A stretch of DNA of 64,000 nucleotides from Eleginops maclovinus. Its lineage: Eukaryota > Chordata > Actinopteri > Perciformes > Eleginopidae. Positions 13,191-25,544 of the stretch are shown here, one piece after another. The number at the start of each line of letters is the position of its first letter. Position 1 is the first letter of the stretch. The stretch is from NCBI RefSeq assembly GCF_036324505.1, contig NC_086351.1, positions 1,439,501 to 1,503,500 of the forward strand. The letters run 5' to 3'. The notes beneath the pieces are model-generated. The model worked only from the letters and a program-made list of their open reading frames with translations, ran no database searches and had not been told where the DNA came from. Both the position numbers and the translations under genes were made by a program.

Positions 13191-13611
13191 ATCCATCCGT
13201 CCGTCCGTCCATCCATCCATCCATCCATCCGTCCGTCCGTCCGTCCGTCCATCCATCCATCCATCCATCCATCCATCCATCCGTCCGTCCATCCATCCAT
13301 CCATCCATCCATCCGTCCGTCCGTCCATCCGTCCGTCCCTCCATCCATCCATCCATCCGTCCGTCCGTCCATCCATCCATCCATCCATCCATCCATCCAT
13401 CCATCCATCCATCCGTCCGTCCATCCATCCATCCATCCATCCATCCATCCATCCATCCATCCATCCATCCCTCCATCCGTCCATCCGTCCATCCATCCAT
13501 CCATCATCCATCCATCCATCCATCCATCCATCCATCCATCCATCCATCCATCCATCCATCCCTCCATCCGTCCGTCCGTCCATCCATCCATCCATCCATC
13601 CATCCATCATT

Positions 13612-13642
<31 letters not shown>

Positions 13643-13643
13643 C
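13190..13643. repeat. (ATCC/GTCC)n microsatellite, about 450 bp
   Basis: Alternating blocks of ATCC and GTCC with rare CTCC and a deletion at 13503 and insertion at 13608. It directly follows a retroposon tail (GGGATCAATAAAGTAATTCT), which probably seeded it. The long ORFs on both strands (HPSIRPS / MDGWTDG) are artefacts. Confidence 0.97.
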
Positions 13644-15096
13644 TTGCATATATCAGTATGAGCCTAAAGGTCAGAGTATTGTTCATATATAAGTATTTAT
13701 TCATCATTTATTAGGTGCATAATTCGTGTTACAAGCTTAATATGAAGTTATTGACACTGAACATTGATAATGATTGGATATAAACTCTCTTTTTTACAGA
13801 ATAAGTTGCAAAGATTAGCATCATAAATACACATTTTTGAAATAGTGGAAATATTCCCGCCTTCATGTGGACTTCAACAGGACAGGATGTGTCTTCAGAT
13901 TCCTGATATCCACTGAAAACCCAAGAGTTTTATCCTTTCTTATACTGAGAAACAATTCCCTCTGTACTCCACACTCAATCCACCTCCTCCTCTTTTGATT
14001 TCTGTAGGAAATAAAATGATCCTGTCCCTCTGGGTAGAGTAGTGGGGTCAGCTGAATGGCTATAGTGGTAATTTAACTCGATATGGACTGTAAGAATGTG
14101 TCGAGTGTTGCAGTCCCACAGAGCTTGTATTCACAGCAGAAGAGAAGCTGATTGTGTCAGGGTGAGGCAGGAATGCCAACCAGTACCAAGGGGAGGCAGG
14201 TGTGGGGGAAGACTCGGAGGACACGGGGATATCCAAAATGAAGACAAAAAACCAGGGAAACGACGAACAGGATACAGACACAAGAACACAATCACACAAT
14301 CACTGGAAAACTAGAGACAGGGTTAGTGTTAGTACAACGAGACACAAAGAGGCAATACATTTCAAAATAAAACAGAACGATATGAATTAGATCAGATAAA
14401 CGTAAACACATTCAGTTCAATTCTACACTTTCAACCTTTAAATTAGCAAACTATAGGCCTCTGTAAGAACTTCCTATGCTCAAATTAATCATCATTTGGA
14501 TTCATCTTTCCCGTGAGCAATCAGTGAAAAACTTCCCCCAATCATCGGGCGTTTTTTAATGACGTAATATCAGACAGACAGATCCTAATACAACACTTCT
14601 GCTATTACATTTCCTGAGAGTAATAAAGAAGAAGCAAAGCTAAGTTTAAATTACTTATAAATAACTGTGATCGGAGTATATTTCAGGGTCAAAGCCAACA
14701 CTGTTACCATGTTGCCACTATAGGTGTTGAGGGTAAATTGAAGGCTAGATGTTTGCCTGAAACACTGCAAAGATTCAAGAGTATTAATCCTGTTTTATGA
14801 AAACACACTTCATGAACATACAGCCCACAAAGTACAAAACATGGCTGTAAGTATTGAAATACCACCATCTAGTGGTCACCAGCAGTTACTACAATTAATC
14901 AAAGTTTCATCAGGAGATCAATCAACCAATCAGGTTCTTAAATTGAAAACTGGAAATGTGGCCTTTGCAGACCATTTACATGCACAGAAACCAAAGGACA
15001 CACTACAGGAAAGGGACAACCCTTTGAGTATACATGTCTGCGTTTGTGATTGAGAGACAGACTGACTGCAGATGTGTTTGATGGGTTGAGTCTCAT
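13644..15096. other. Intergenic stretch downstream of lectin copy A
   Basis: No gene recognised. A fragment of the dispersed repeat TTTGCAGACCATTTACATGC is at 14965..15020. The 3' UTR of lectin copy A should lie at the right end. Confidence 0.4.
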
Positions 15097-18000
15097 TCAG
15101 GGCAGGCGGAGCTGCATCTCACACATCCAATAGTGACGTTCTCGACAGCTTCCCAGGGACCAGGTGTTGCAACACCGTGAGCCACAGTACACAGTTGCAC
15201 AGTAATAGTTCCTCGCCACTTCCGGGATATTGTCCTCCCAGTTTCTATGAAACAACACAAAATACTGATTGATGGATTTGGTTAGGGGGAGGAAGGAAAG
15301 ACACTTCTGGGTTGTGTGTTTGTACACATGTATGTGGGAGTAAGCCCTGAAATAGACTGATGAGTTTTCCTGGTTGAACCCTTTCTTTAGCTCTAATTTT
15401 CGGTTGGAAACCTTGGATTTACCAGTTGTATGTTTATAAAGATGTAAAAAGCCTTACGTATATCTCAGGGGGCTTGAATCCACCAATGTCATCTCCCAGT
15501 TGTTGGTATATCCATTTCTGCGACCAGACAGGCCCATCCAGATGGTGCCATCACCTCCAAATCCACGGACAACTTTCTGTTGGGAAGGAAGTGAATTTAA
15601 AAGATTGATCAACTTTGGTTGGGGAGAAATGAATTGGCTGCAGAATAATATCAGAATATCTGGATGTATATCAGAAATGTAACAAATACCTCTTCAGCTT
15701 CATCATTCAAAATCACCAGGTGAGATCCTTTGCTGGCACAGTCTTGTCTGGCGTACTCCCAGGTATTCTTACTAGAAGACAGCTGGTAACAGGTGGACTG
15801 TTGCTGCCAACCCTGGGGACAACATGGGGGGGCTTGTTCTGCTCAGGATCAAACACAGGACAGGACACATCGGGACAAGATGTGATGGTGTGAGACAAGT
15901 CAAAGAAGGACAAGATGGGGCAGGAAACAAGGCACAGTTGTAAATAAAAGACAGGACAAAATGGAAGGCAGGACATGATGGCACTAGATGAACGTCAGGT
16001 GAACCCAAGAGTCAGTAAGTAGCACTCTTGGAACATTTGCAAACAGCATTAGATGTGTGGATGATTCACAAGAAGAATGAAATGTCTGAGAAGTTCCTCC
16101 CTTGTCGGACCAAATCTCATGGAAACTCATTCAGTAAACAACGACCGACTGAATGACACCGCCATCCATTCAAATAGATAACTCAATACAGGTTTAGAAA
16201 CCGACTCACCTGAGATCTTTATCTGGTTTTGTAGTTCGGTGACCTTCTGGCCTAACATTGTGTTCTTCTTGACCAGGTTGGTGATGACTCGCTCTTTCTC
16301 CCGAGCCAGCTGCATTTTCTCTTTGGACAGTTGGTCTCTCTGCAGAAGAAGTTGATCCTTCTCTTGAACCAGCCGGTCTTTCTCTAGAAGTAGTTGATGC
16401 TTTTCCTTTGCCAGGTTGTCTCTTTCTCGAATGACTCGCTCTTTCTCCCGAATCAGTTCCATGTTCTCTTTGGACAGTTGGTCTCTCTCCAGAAGAAGTT
16501 GATCCTTCTCTTGAACCAGCCGGTCTTTCTCTAGAAGTAGTTGATGCTTTTCCTTTGCCAGGTTGTCTCTTTCTCGAATGACTCGCTCTTTCTCCCGAAT
16601 CAGTTCCATTTTCTCTTTGGACAGTTGGTCTCTCTGCAGAAGAAGTTGATCCTTCTCTTGAACCAGCCGGTCTTTCTCTAGAAGCAAGGCTTCGATGTCA
16701 CCAGCTGACATGTTGGTGAAATTGCTTGTCGTGGCGTTGTTGCACTGGGCAGACCACTCCGCTAGAAAGAGAAACATACAGATATATACAGTACCTGTCT
16801 CTGATTGGCTGAAACCCCAAACAGATCATTGCAGCATCCCATAACCCCCTCTGTTTCAGCCCTGTTCCTAAAGTGCTGATTCAGTGTCTGTAGCTTTAAA
16901 TGCTAACGAGCTGCTGCTGACCACGCCCCTCTGAGAAGTGATTGGTTTAAAGAAACACAATGGTGCTCTAGGAGGACATCCAGGTGATCAAATGGGCGGG
17001 GTATACCTTGGTTGGTTATTGGTTAACGGTTGCACAACCCATTGTGACATCACAAAGTGGCCAAAAGGTTATCAGCTGATTTTCAGACAGGATTTTCAGG
17101 GACAAAAAGAGAGAAGGTCTTTGTTCCTGAGACGTTTAGAGTCTCTGAACACAGAGGGGATAAATGTTTGTGTATAAAGGGCATGAAGAAGTGGATTTTG
17201 ACAGGTGACCTTTAATGCTGACTAATAGATGACACCAGCTGTGGGTTAAGACCCAGTTGTTAATTTTTTAACCTGAGGGTTTGGCTGATACTCACCAGCT
17301 CGCAGCCAGTATGAAATGTTGAGGGCGGACTGTACGATGCACAGCAGAACGAAGCTGACTGCCACCAACACGTAGGTTTTTGACCCTCCTACAAACAGAC
17401 AAACCAGCATAATAATGACATCAACATTTTACACTTAGGTGAGTGTGTGGAGAGGGTCCACACCTTCCGGTCTCTCTGCGTCCTTATCTCTGCCGACATC
17501 TCCTGGTCAGAAAACACCAGAGCGGTCATCAAGAAGGCTCAGCAGTGGTTACACTTCCTGAGAGTTCTCAGGAAGCATAACCTGGACTCCAACCTGCTGC
17601 TGACTTTCTACCGCTCATTCATCGAGAGCCTGCTGACATACTGTATCACAGTATGGTACGGCAGTTGCACCGTGGCAGACAGGGAAAGGCTTCAGAGAGT
17701 AGTTCAGGCAGCACAGAAGATCAGTGGCTGCCCTCTCCCCTCCCTGATGAACATTTACACCTCCCGCTGCCTCAGCAGAGGAGAAAACCTCACCAAGGAC
17801 AGCTCCCACCCTGGCTTTGAAGTGTTTGACCTGTTGCCCTCAGGAAGGCGCTACAGGTGCATCAGAACAAGGACCAACAGACTCAGGAACAGTTTTTTCC
17901 CAAAAGCCATAACCACTCTGAAGTCACACATGCACTGACTCCACGGTCTAACCCCCCAACCCCCGGACTTTCTTTTACCCACTACTGTGCGATATTTACA

Positions 18001-19145
18001 GTTATCGATCTCACATTATTGATAATACTGTGGAATTTCACTACTGTGCGATATTTCATAATGTGCAATAACCCACACTCCACTGTATATAGCACCATAT
18101 TTACATTTATTTTTTGTAAAGCTACACGGCGTCTCTGTGCACCTTACCTCACCCCCTTACCCCCTTTTTTGCACTGATTGTTGTGTGTCTTATAGGGTTA
18201 TATTGTATGTACATGTTTGCACTGCAAAAAGAGTTGCTTTTAATCTCATTGTACATGTGTACAGTGACAATAAAAGGCATTCTGTTCTATTACTGCATTT
18301 TCCTGTCATTTGCTTTGAGTTAAGCTCTTTATTAATCTCTAGCTTTATTTAGCCCTTTCAGTTTTCTATAGTTAACATACAAATGTACAATCACATCCTT
18401 TTTCAAATGCACAGTAAGCACTTGCACCGTGGAAAGAGATGCACGGGGAAAATGACTACACTGAGGTTTTCCCAGAACAGTTACCACCCTCATAAATTAA
18501 GAGGAAGTGGTTATATTAAAAAAAACTCAGGGAAATGTTGTAAAAATATGACTCATGTTTCATTTTTAGAGCATAGTATTTGATCATCGGCTGAACAAAA
18601 CAAATCACATTGAAGATGACCTCGACATATATGACGACTAGCTGGAAAATGAGAAGTAATTCCCTCAGTAACTAGACGAGTTATTGAAGGGTTATTATTG
18701 TGCATATACAAATGTGTTTAAATAAGCAACCAAACACACCACCCTAAAACACAGGTATTATATTCGGGGGGTTTGTTGGTTTCTTTACCAGCACAATTTG
18801 ACAAATGCATCAAAAAGCTTTATTTCTTTAAGGAAGTTTGAGAGCTGCACCGGACTCCCCCCTGCCCCCATTGGACCTGAACTTTAACACCCCACACACA
18901 CACACCGACACACATCCAGCACCAGACACTTTCTACGCTGCTATGGACAGTCTTTTGCACTAATGTACTTTTTTTAACTCAAATTATAACTCAAGTGACT
19001 GATATTCTGTATTTATTGGCTGTATTTCTGCCTCTTAATGTGTGCATATGTTTATCTGTGTCTATGTTGATTATGTATGTGTATATATTGATATATATTT
19101 GTTGTTTTTAATCCTCGGGATTGTGGGAAAGAGTATTCTCTGTCT

Positions 19146-19211
<66 letters not shown>

Positions 19212-19395
19212 AAAGATTGACAATAAAGTTGACTTTGAGAAACTAATGAATGAATTAGCATGAAACAAAAGTTACAAACCGTCTAAAGTACACATGTGAA
19301 AGGGTCGGAGATGAAAAAGTGTCCTGACCTGCATGAGGTGGTCCTCTTTGCTGCTCTCCATTGGTCCTTCGGTTAGCTGGTGAGTTCACATACAT
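15097..19395 (-). CDS. C-type lectin-like type II membrane receptor, copy A
   Basis: Six exons with matching phases predict 375 aa. Exons: 19395..19329 (cytoplasmic tail MYVNSPANRRTNGEQQRG...), 17388..17296 (GGSKTY then a hydrophobic span VLVAVSFVLLCIVQSALNI: the membrane anchor), 16761..16210 (coiled-coil stalk), and 15838..15690, 15576..15458, 15244..15097 (lectin domain). The domain shows the family framework: CPQGW, TCYQL, NTWEYARQDC, GSHLVILNDEAE, WMGLSG, NWE, and a C-terminal HYWMCE. Architecture resembles fish CD209/CLEC4/asialoglycoprotein-receptor-like genes, and the order cytoplasm-membrane-neck-three lectin exons is classic for group II. Canonical EPN/QPD and WND calcium/sugar motifs are absent, so binding to carbohydrate is doubtful. 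The stalk is a 49-residue block (EKDRLVQEKDQ...) repeated nearly three times. The first exon lacks the MEPGQ start present in copy B, leaving a Met directly before the Tyr as the only nearby start. Specific orthology was not assigned. Confidence 0.85.
16210..16761 (-). repeat. 147-nt coding repeat in stalk exon of lectin copy A
   Basis: The stalk exon is built from a block of seven heptads (about 49 residues: EKDRLVQ, EKDQLLL, Q/ERDQLSK, EKMELIR, EKERVIR, ERDNLAK, EKHQLLL) present twice in full and a third time in part. The unit is a multiple of three, so copy-number change keeps the frame. Charged E/K/R and regularly spaced Leu indicate a long alpha-helical coiled coil. N-glycosylation sequons (NNAT, NFTN, NMS) precede it. 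Confidence 0.85.
16860..17215. repeat. Dispersed fish repeat in lectin copy A intron
   Basis: Motifs CCACGCCCCTCTGAGAAGTG, GATCAAATGGGCGGGGTATA, GTGACATCACAAAGTGGCCA and GACAGGTGACCTTTAATGC have the look of a common teleost non-coding dispersed repeat. No termini defined. Confidence 0.4.
17440..18295 (+). mobile_element. L2/Maui-like non-LTR retrotransposon, 3' fragment
   Basis: A plus-strand ORF (17447..17938) matches the C-terminal part of fish LINE reverse transcriptases: KKAQQWLHFLRVLRK, LLTFYRSFIESLLTYCITVWYG, LQRVVQAAQKISG, IYTSRC, DSSHPGFEVFDLLPSGRRYR and TNRLRNSFFPKAI. It is followed by a UTR ending in GTGACAATAAAAGGCATTCT, the usual tail of this group. 5'-truncated. It lies antisense in the first intron of lectin copy A. 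The exact clade (L2, Maui or Rex1) cannot be settled by eye. Confidence 0.85.
18840..19240 (+). mobile_element. LINE 3'-tail fragment with internal (AC)n
   Basis: Non-coding sequence with the landmarks of an L2-like 3' UTR (ACACTTTCTACGCTGCTATGG, TTTTGCACTAATGTAC) ends in TTGACAATAAAGTTGACTTT. A (CA)n run occupies 19147..19209. No reverse-transcriptase coding part remains. Confidence 0.6.
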
Positions 19396-19440
19396 ACTTA
19401 CAGTAATAGTCTTCAACCAACAACTAGGCGGTTTTATAGC

Positions 19441-19607
<167 letters not shown>

Positions 19608-20049
19608 GAAGTACACATCCATCCTTCTCCATTCTTTCGAACTGATGAAGTTGCGTCACCAAACACTAATAACCAAAAAAGGTCAAACGCAGAACGCTTC
19701 GCCGACAAAACCTTTTGCTTACAGGGATTGAAAAATAGTGGCAGTGGATGTGGATGCGTGACACACCCCAAAATACTGTTGATATTTGTGTGTTTCACTG
19801 AGATATATTTGAAGGATTGCCGTAAGATGTAGTTCCCTCTGGATGGATTGTTATACCTAACTAAAATGACAGGTTTAAAACCCAAAATTAAAACCAATGA
19901 CATTTTCATGAGGCACGGTAATGCTACAGTTTGCATTTATATACTGCAGACAAATCAAGACACTTGTGGACGCTGTCTTTGGGCTTTGATGCACATTTAT
20001 TCACTATGTAATAAAACTTGATGGAACCAGTGAATTAAATGAGAAATGT

Positions 20050-20402
20050 ACCAGGACATGAATCCCCCTCCCTCACACACCCCTCCCTCATCCAGCACCA
20101 GCCACTTTCTATTCTCCGCTGCCACTGAAAATGTACTTTGCACAAAGTATTGTTTGCACTACAGAACTACCTGCACTACCGTCAAACTGTGTTGATTGAG
20201 TCTAACATATGTATATATTACTTAGTGTTTGTTTTCTGTATACCCCTTTTTACCCCCCCCCCTTTTTTTCTACGCTCCTATCTTTTTATGTGATATCTTC
20301 TTGTTTATATTCGCACTGTGGGACTGCCAGAAACGGCATTTCCATTGTCTGTATGTATAACACATGTGGAAACTTTGACAATAAAGTGGACTTTGACTTT
20401 GA
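20050..20402 (+). mobile_element. LINE 3'-tail fragment
   Basis: CACCAGCCACTTTCTATTCT, GCACTACAGAACTACCTGCA and a terminal GACAATAAAGTGGACTTTGA show the same L2-like 3' UTR as the copy at 18840..19240. No coding part. Confidence 0.6.
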
Positions 20403-20807
20403 AATGAGAAAATAATCAACGACACTAATTGTTCGTTGCAGCCCTGTATGGCAGATTATAGTGAATACAAAGCACCTTCACTTTAACTTCACTCCGAATA
20501 TTTTATTTGACTTTTGCAGAAGCAGTCAAACTGTAATATCAAGAACAGCTTGTAAGCACAACATTTATTCAACACATTTCAAAAACATCCCCTTCCCTAT
20601 TTTCCCGGAGAACGAAGCTGCAAGCAAGATTGCAAAATCCCCAACATTGGAGGGAGCAACTCTTCCAGAGGACTGAGATTGAACAGGACAATCAATTAAT
20701 GCAATCAACGCTTGAATCTCGGGTTCTCGTCCCTTTTTTTCGGTGTTCCTACATCCTCCATTAAAGCTGACAATAGTGGAGCGACAGACGGCTAAGAAGT
20801 GCTACAC

Positions 20808-21278
20808 CAGGGGTGTCCAAACTTTTTTCACCGAGGGCCACCTACAGAAAAATATACGGAGAGCTGGGACTCTTAGAGGTGAATACCGTCTCATAAGTGA
20901 AGTTATACCTTAGCAAAACAAATCAAATGTAGGTGAATAATGCGTGATACTTGAAAACGCTTTAAGAAAGAACAGCCTACATCCCGTCTGTCTTTAGGGG
21001 TTCATTTGTTCTGTTGCAGCGCATCCCTTAAAACAGAAGCCTCAGAGTGCTGATAATCAGAGGAATCATGAAGGTTACATTTCCAGCTGGTTATAGAAAT
21101 AAGTTATTGGACTGAATTTATTTTAAATTGGGCTCATTAATATATCTGAACATATATATTTAAGAAGTACAAAATAAGAGAAGCAGAAGTTTAATTTGTG
21201 GGCCGTATTCATTATACTTTTAGAATTTGTAGAGGGCCGATTCAAAATGGCTGCCAGGCAATAGTTTGGACACCCCTG
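20808..21278. mobile_element. Non-autonomous hAT-type MITE
   Basis: The ends are inverted: CAGGGGTGTCCAAAC at 20808 and GTTTGGACACCCCTG ending at 21278. Flanking 8-mers TGCTACAC and TGCTACGA match at 6 of 8 positions, as expected for an aged 8-bp hAT target duplication. About 470 bp inside without a transposase ORF. It lies between the two lectin genes. Confidence 0.8.
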
Positions 21279-21762
21279 TGCTACGAGATAAAACCAAGCC
21301 CTTTCAGTTCCTCTCAACGCTCATTACACACAGGAGGATAAGCACTACCTTTGTTCTAAGTTAACTTTCAAAGCCTTAAACATTTTGAATCTTGCTTTCC
21401 GCTCCTCTTCACTGCTGGTTAATTGGTGGTATTCTTCCTTTTCCATGGACCTTGGATCTTCTTTTGTAGTGTTCAATAATCGAGAACCAGCTCTGGTTTG
21501 TTCTTGAGGTCAAACAGGGTTTTATCAGAGAACCCCATGAGGCCTTGCAGTTTTGGTTTCAGTTGTTCACCCTATAACGAAACATCCCCCTAAGGGTGTT
21601 TAGGGATACTGAATTGATTTTAAACTGATAAAAAGCACAGTGGTCAGAAAATGGTGTCTATAATAGAAAAATCAACAATTCCAAAACACAATAGGTGCGT
21701 TACATGCATGTTCAATAATCGTGTCTGAGTTTGTGATTGAGAGACTGCAGATGTTTCGAGTC

Positions 21763-22536
21763 TTATCCACGGCAGACAGAGCCAGGGTGCTTCTCACATA
21801 TCCAATAGTGGTGATCCTGACAGCTGCCTCTGAACCAGGTCTCCAACGAGGACGAGCCATAGTGAACATAGGCACAAAAACAATTCCAAGTGTCCCATCT
21901 CTGATCAGCCCAGTTTCTAGGAAAAAACACAAAATTCTGTTTTAGTGGATTTGGTTAGGGGAGGAAAAGTACATGGGTTGATTCCTTAGGTTGTTTAATT
22001 AAAAGTTAATAACTAAAAGTCAATGGCTGTGTTCGAAACCGCATACTTGCCTACTACTCATACTAACTGACGTCATTTTGAGTATGCGAGTGCGTAGTAT
22101 GCGAGTTTGAGTATGCGAGAGTTCCCGGATGGCATACTAGATTCGCCAGAATGTTGAGTATGCATGACGAGCTTGCAAAAGTTCTGGTTTTCACATATAC
22201 AGCTGTCCATGGCCAAGCCCCCACCTACATTCACAACCTGATCCATCCTTACAGGACAAACCGGGCCCTGAGGTTCCCCGAGCAGGGCCTTTTAAGGGTG
22301 CCACGGACCGAGCTAAAAACTAAGGGGGACCGTGCCTTTGAGGCGGGGGCTGCGAGGCTTTGGAATGAACTCCCACAGGGCCTGAGAGTCGCTGTCTCAG
22401 TGGAAGTGTTTAAGGGGCAGCTGAGGACTCACCTTTTGGGGTGTCGGGGGAGGTGAGGTTTTAGCTGTCCCCACACTGGTGTTAATCTGTACTGCTGTGT
22501 TTTATGCCTTTTATTGTACATTTTGCATTTTACTTA

Positions 22537-22567
<31 letters not shown>

Positions 22568-22668
22568 GCTTGCTTACTTGCTTGCTTACTTACTTGCTTA
22601 CTTGCTTACTTGCTTACTTGCTTGCTTACTTGCTTGCTTACTTGCTTACTTGCTTATTTGCTTACTTG

Positions 22669-22703
<35 letters not shown>

Positions 22704-25463
22704 GCTTGCTTGCTTACTTGCTTACTTACTTGCTTGCTTACTTGCTTACTTGCTTGCTTGCTTACTTGCTTACTTGCTTGCTTGCTTACTTGCTTGCTTA
22801 CTTGCTTACTTGCTTGCTTGCTTACTTGCTTGCTTGCTTAATATCACACCCAAGATAAACAAATATATACAATAATTACACAATTCTACAAAACACACAA
22901 AAATAAAAATATACATCCACAGGGAAATGTGTGATGTGAGACAAAACACTCCCATGAATACCCAATCCTGGTTCAAAGCATGGCATGTTAGCAGGAGAAG
23001 AATTCCTGTCAAAAAAAGGCCCATTGACACTGTTCATGAGAATGGGCGTGAACAGAAGAAGCATCTCATCACTTCTGGCACAATCCCAACACAGTGTGCA
23101 ACTTTCTGTGTTGAGAGTGTTTTACAATATGTTGGTTAGCAGTTCTGTTTTTATGAAATAAGTACAAAAATCAAGGTGCGTTTTTGGATTTAGGTTTGTT
23201 TTATGGGCAAATGTCCCCTATTATAGGGTATAGAAGTCTTTAATGAGTGATACATATTATTACCTGAGGTTCTGCTGATTTTTGGGATGTGTTAATTTAA
23301 ATGATCATTTACAAGGCAAAAAAACTAAATATTGAAAAACGGGAAAGTCTTATTGTGGGTCTCAGAGGGTTTAACAATGTAATATGTTAATGTCAGTGTG
23401 TTAAAAACAGGATCATCATTTTAATTCTAAACATTTTAAAAGCCTTACGTATATCTCAGGGGGCTTGAATCCACCAATGTCATCTCCCAGTTGTTGGTAT
23501 ATCCATTTATGCGACCAGACAGGCCCATCCAGATGGTGCCATCACCTCCAAATCCACTGACAACTTTCTGTTGGGAAGGAAGTGAATTTAAAAGATTGAT
23601 CAACTTTGGTTGGGGAGAAATGAATTGGCTGCAGAATAATATCAGAATATCTGGATGTATATCAGAAATGTAACAAATACCTCTTCAGCTTCATCATTCA
23701 AAATCACCAGGTGAGATCCTTTGCTGGCACAGTCTTGTCTGGCGTACTCCCAGGTATTCTTACTAGAAGACAGCTGGTAACAGGTGGATACAGTATGTCT
23801 CTGCCAGCCACTGGGACAACTTGAGAGGTTTAGTTCTGCTCAGGATCAAACACATCGGGACAAGATGTTTGCGATAAGTCAAAGACAAGAAGCACAAGAT
23901 GGGGCAGGAAACAAGTCATAAGAGTCACAAGATAAGGTAGCGCAGTATGAGACGGTTCAAATGTGGTGAAATCAAAACATGACAAGAGAGAGACAAAGTA
24001 GGAGACCACACAGGAAGAGAGGGAGAGAGGATCAGGACAAGATTTGGTGACGGCACTAGATGAAAGACAGATGATCACAAAAGTCTTCCTCTGGAAAGAT
24101 GTCCGATCAAAATGTTGTGACAATCAATCCGGAAGATATTAATATGTATTTTCCACAGACAACTTAACCCAGCTGGCAGGGCCACAGGAAACGCCAGGGG
24201 AGAGAAAGGCATTCCCCGTCTGACAAAATGTACCATCAGTCTGAGGTGACATTTCCAACCAGAAGCTATATGAATAGTAAATGGTCTCGAAGACAAGGAA
24301 CTCTCTCACCTGATTGAAGATGATTAATCCGATTTTGTTGTTGGTTGACCATCTGAACCAACTGATCGTTCTCATGAACCAGTTGCCTGTCATGTTGGAC
24401 CAGTTGCTCCTTGTCTTGGACCAGTTGCTGTTTGTCTTGGACCAGTTGCTGTTTGTCTTGGACCAGTTGCTGTTTGTCTTGGACCAGTTGCTGTTTGTCT
24501 CCGACCAGTTGCTGTTTGTCTCCAACCAGTTGCAGTTTGTCTTGGGCCAGTTGCAGTTTGTCTTGGGCCAGTTGCTGTTTGTCTCCGACCAGTTGCTTTT
24601 TGTCTTGGACCAGTTGATGTTTGTCTCGACCCAGTTGCTGTTTGTCTCCGACCAGTTGCTGTTTGTCTTGGACCAGTTGCTGTTTGTCTTGGACCAGTTG
24701 CTTTTTGTCTTGGACCAGTTGCTGTTTGTCTTGGACCAGTTGCTGTTTGTCTTGGACCAGTTGCTGTTTGTCTCCGACCAGTTGCTGTTTGTCTCGACCC
24801 AGTTGCTGTTTGTCTTGGGCCAGTTGCTGTTTGTCTTGGACCAGTTGCTGTTTGTCTCCGACCAGTTGCTGTTTGTCTCGACCCAGTTGCTGTTTGTCTT
24901 GGACCAGTTGCTGTTTGTCTCCGACCAGTTGCTGTTTGTCTTGGGCCAGTTGCTGTTTGTCTTGGACCAGTTGCTGTTTGTCTTGGGCCAGTTGCTGTTT
25001 GTCTTGGACCAGTTGCTGTTTGTCTTGGACCAGTTGCTGTTTGTCTTGGACCAGTTGCTGTTTGTCTCCGACCAGTTGCTGTTTGTCTTGGGCCAGTTGC
25101 TGTTTGTCTTGGACCAGTTGCTGTTTGTCTTGGGCCAGTTGCTGTTTGTCTTGGACCAGTTGCTGTTTGTCTTGGACCAGTTGCTGTTTGTCTTGGACCA
25201 GTAGCTTTTTGTCTTGGACCAGTTGCTTTTTGTCTCGAACCAGTAGCTTGTTATCTTGGACCAGTAGCTTGTTATCTTGGACCAGTAGCTTGTTATCTTG
25301 GACCAGTCTGTCTCTCTGCAAAATCAGGACTTCGAAGTCACCAGCTGACATGTTGGTGAAAGTGTTTGTTGACATGTTCATCGACTGGGCAGCACACTCT
25401 GCTGGAAAGGGGAATCAGAGTAGAAGTCTTGGATATCTGATGTTTCAGACTTGAAGAATAGTT

Positions 25464-25544
<81 letters not shown>

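Noticed and set aside
13120..13692. Long ORFs of HPSIHPS and MDGWMDG type
   Set aside because: Pure ATCC/GTCC microsatellite translated in several frames on both strands.
22479..22875. Leucine-rich ORFs resembling membrane proteins (LLACLLTCLL)
   Set aside because: Artefact of CTTG/CTTA repeats, open in three frames.
24314..25454. Plus-strand ORFs LLFVLDQ and CCLSWTS
   Set aside because: Shadow of the lectin stalk repeat. The minus frame is the one joined to membrane and lectin exons with correct phases and splice sites.
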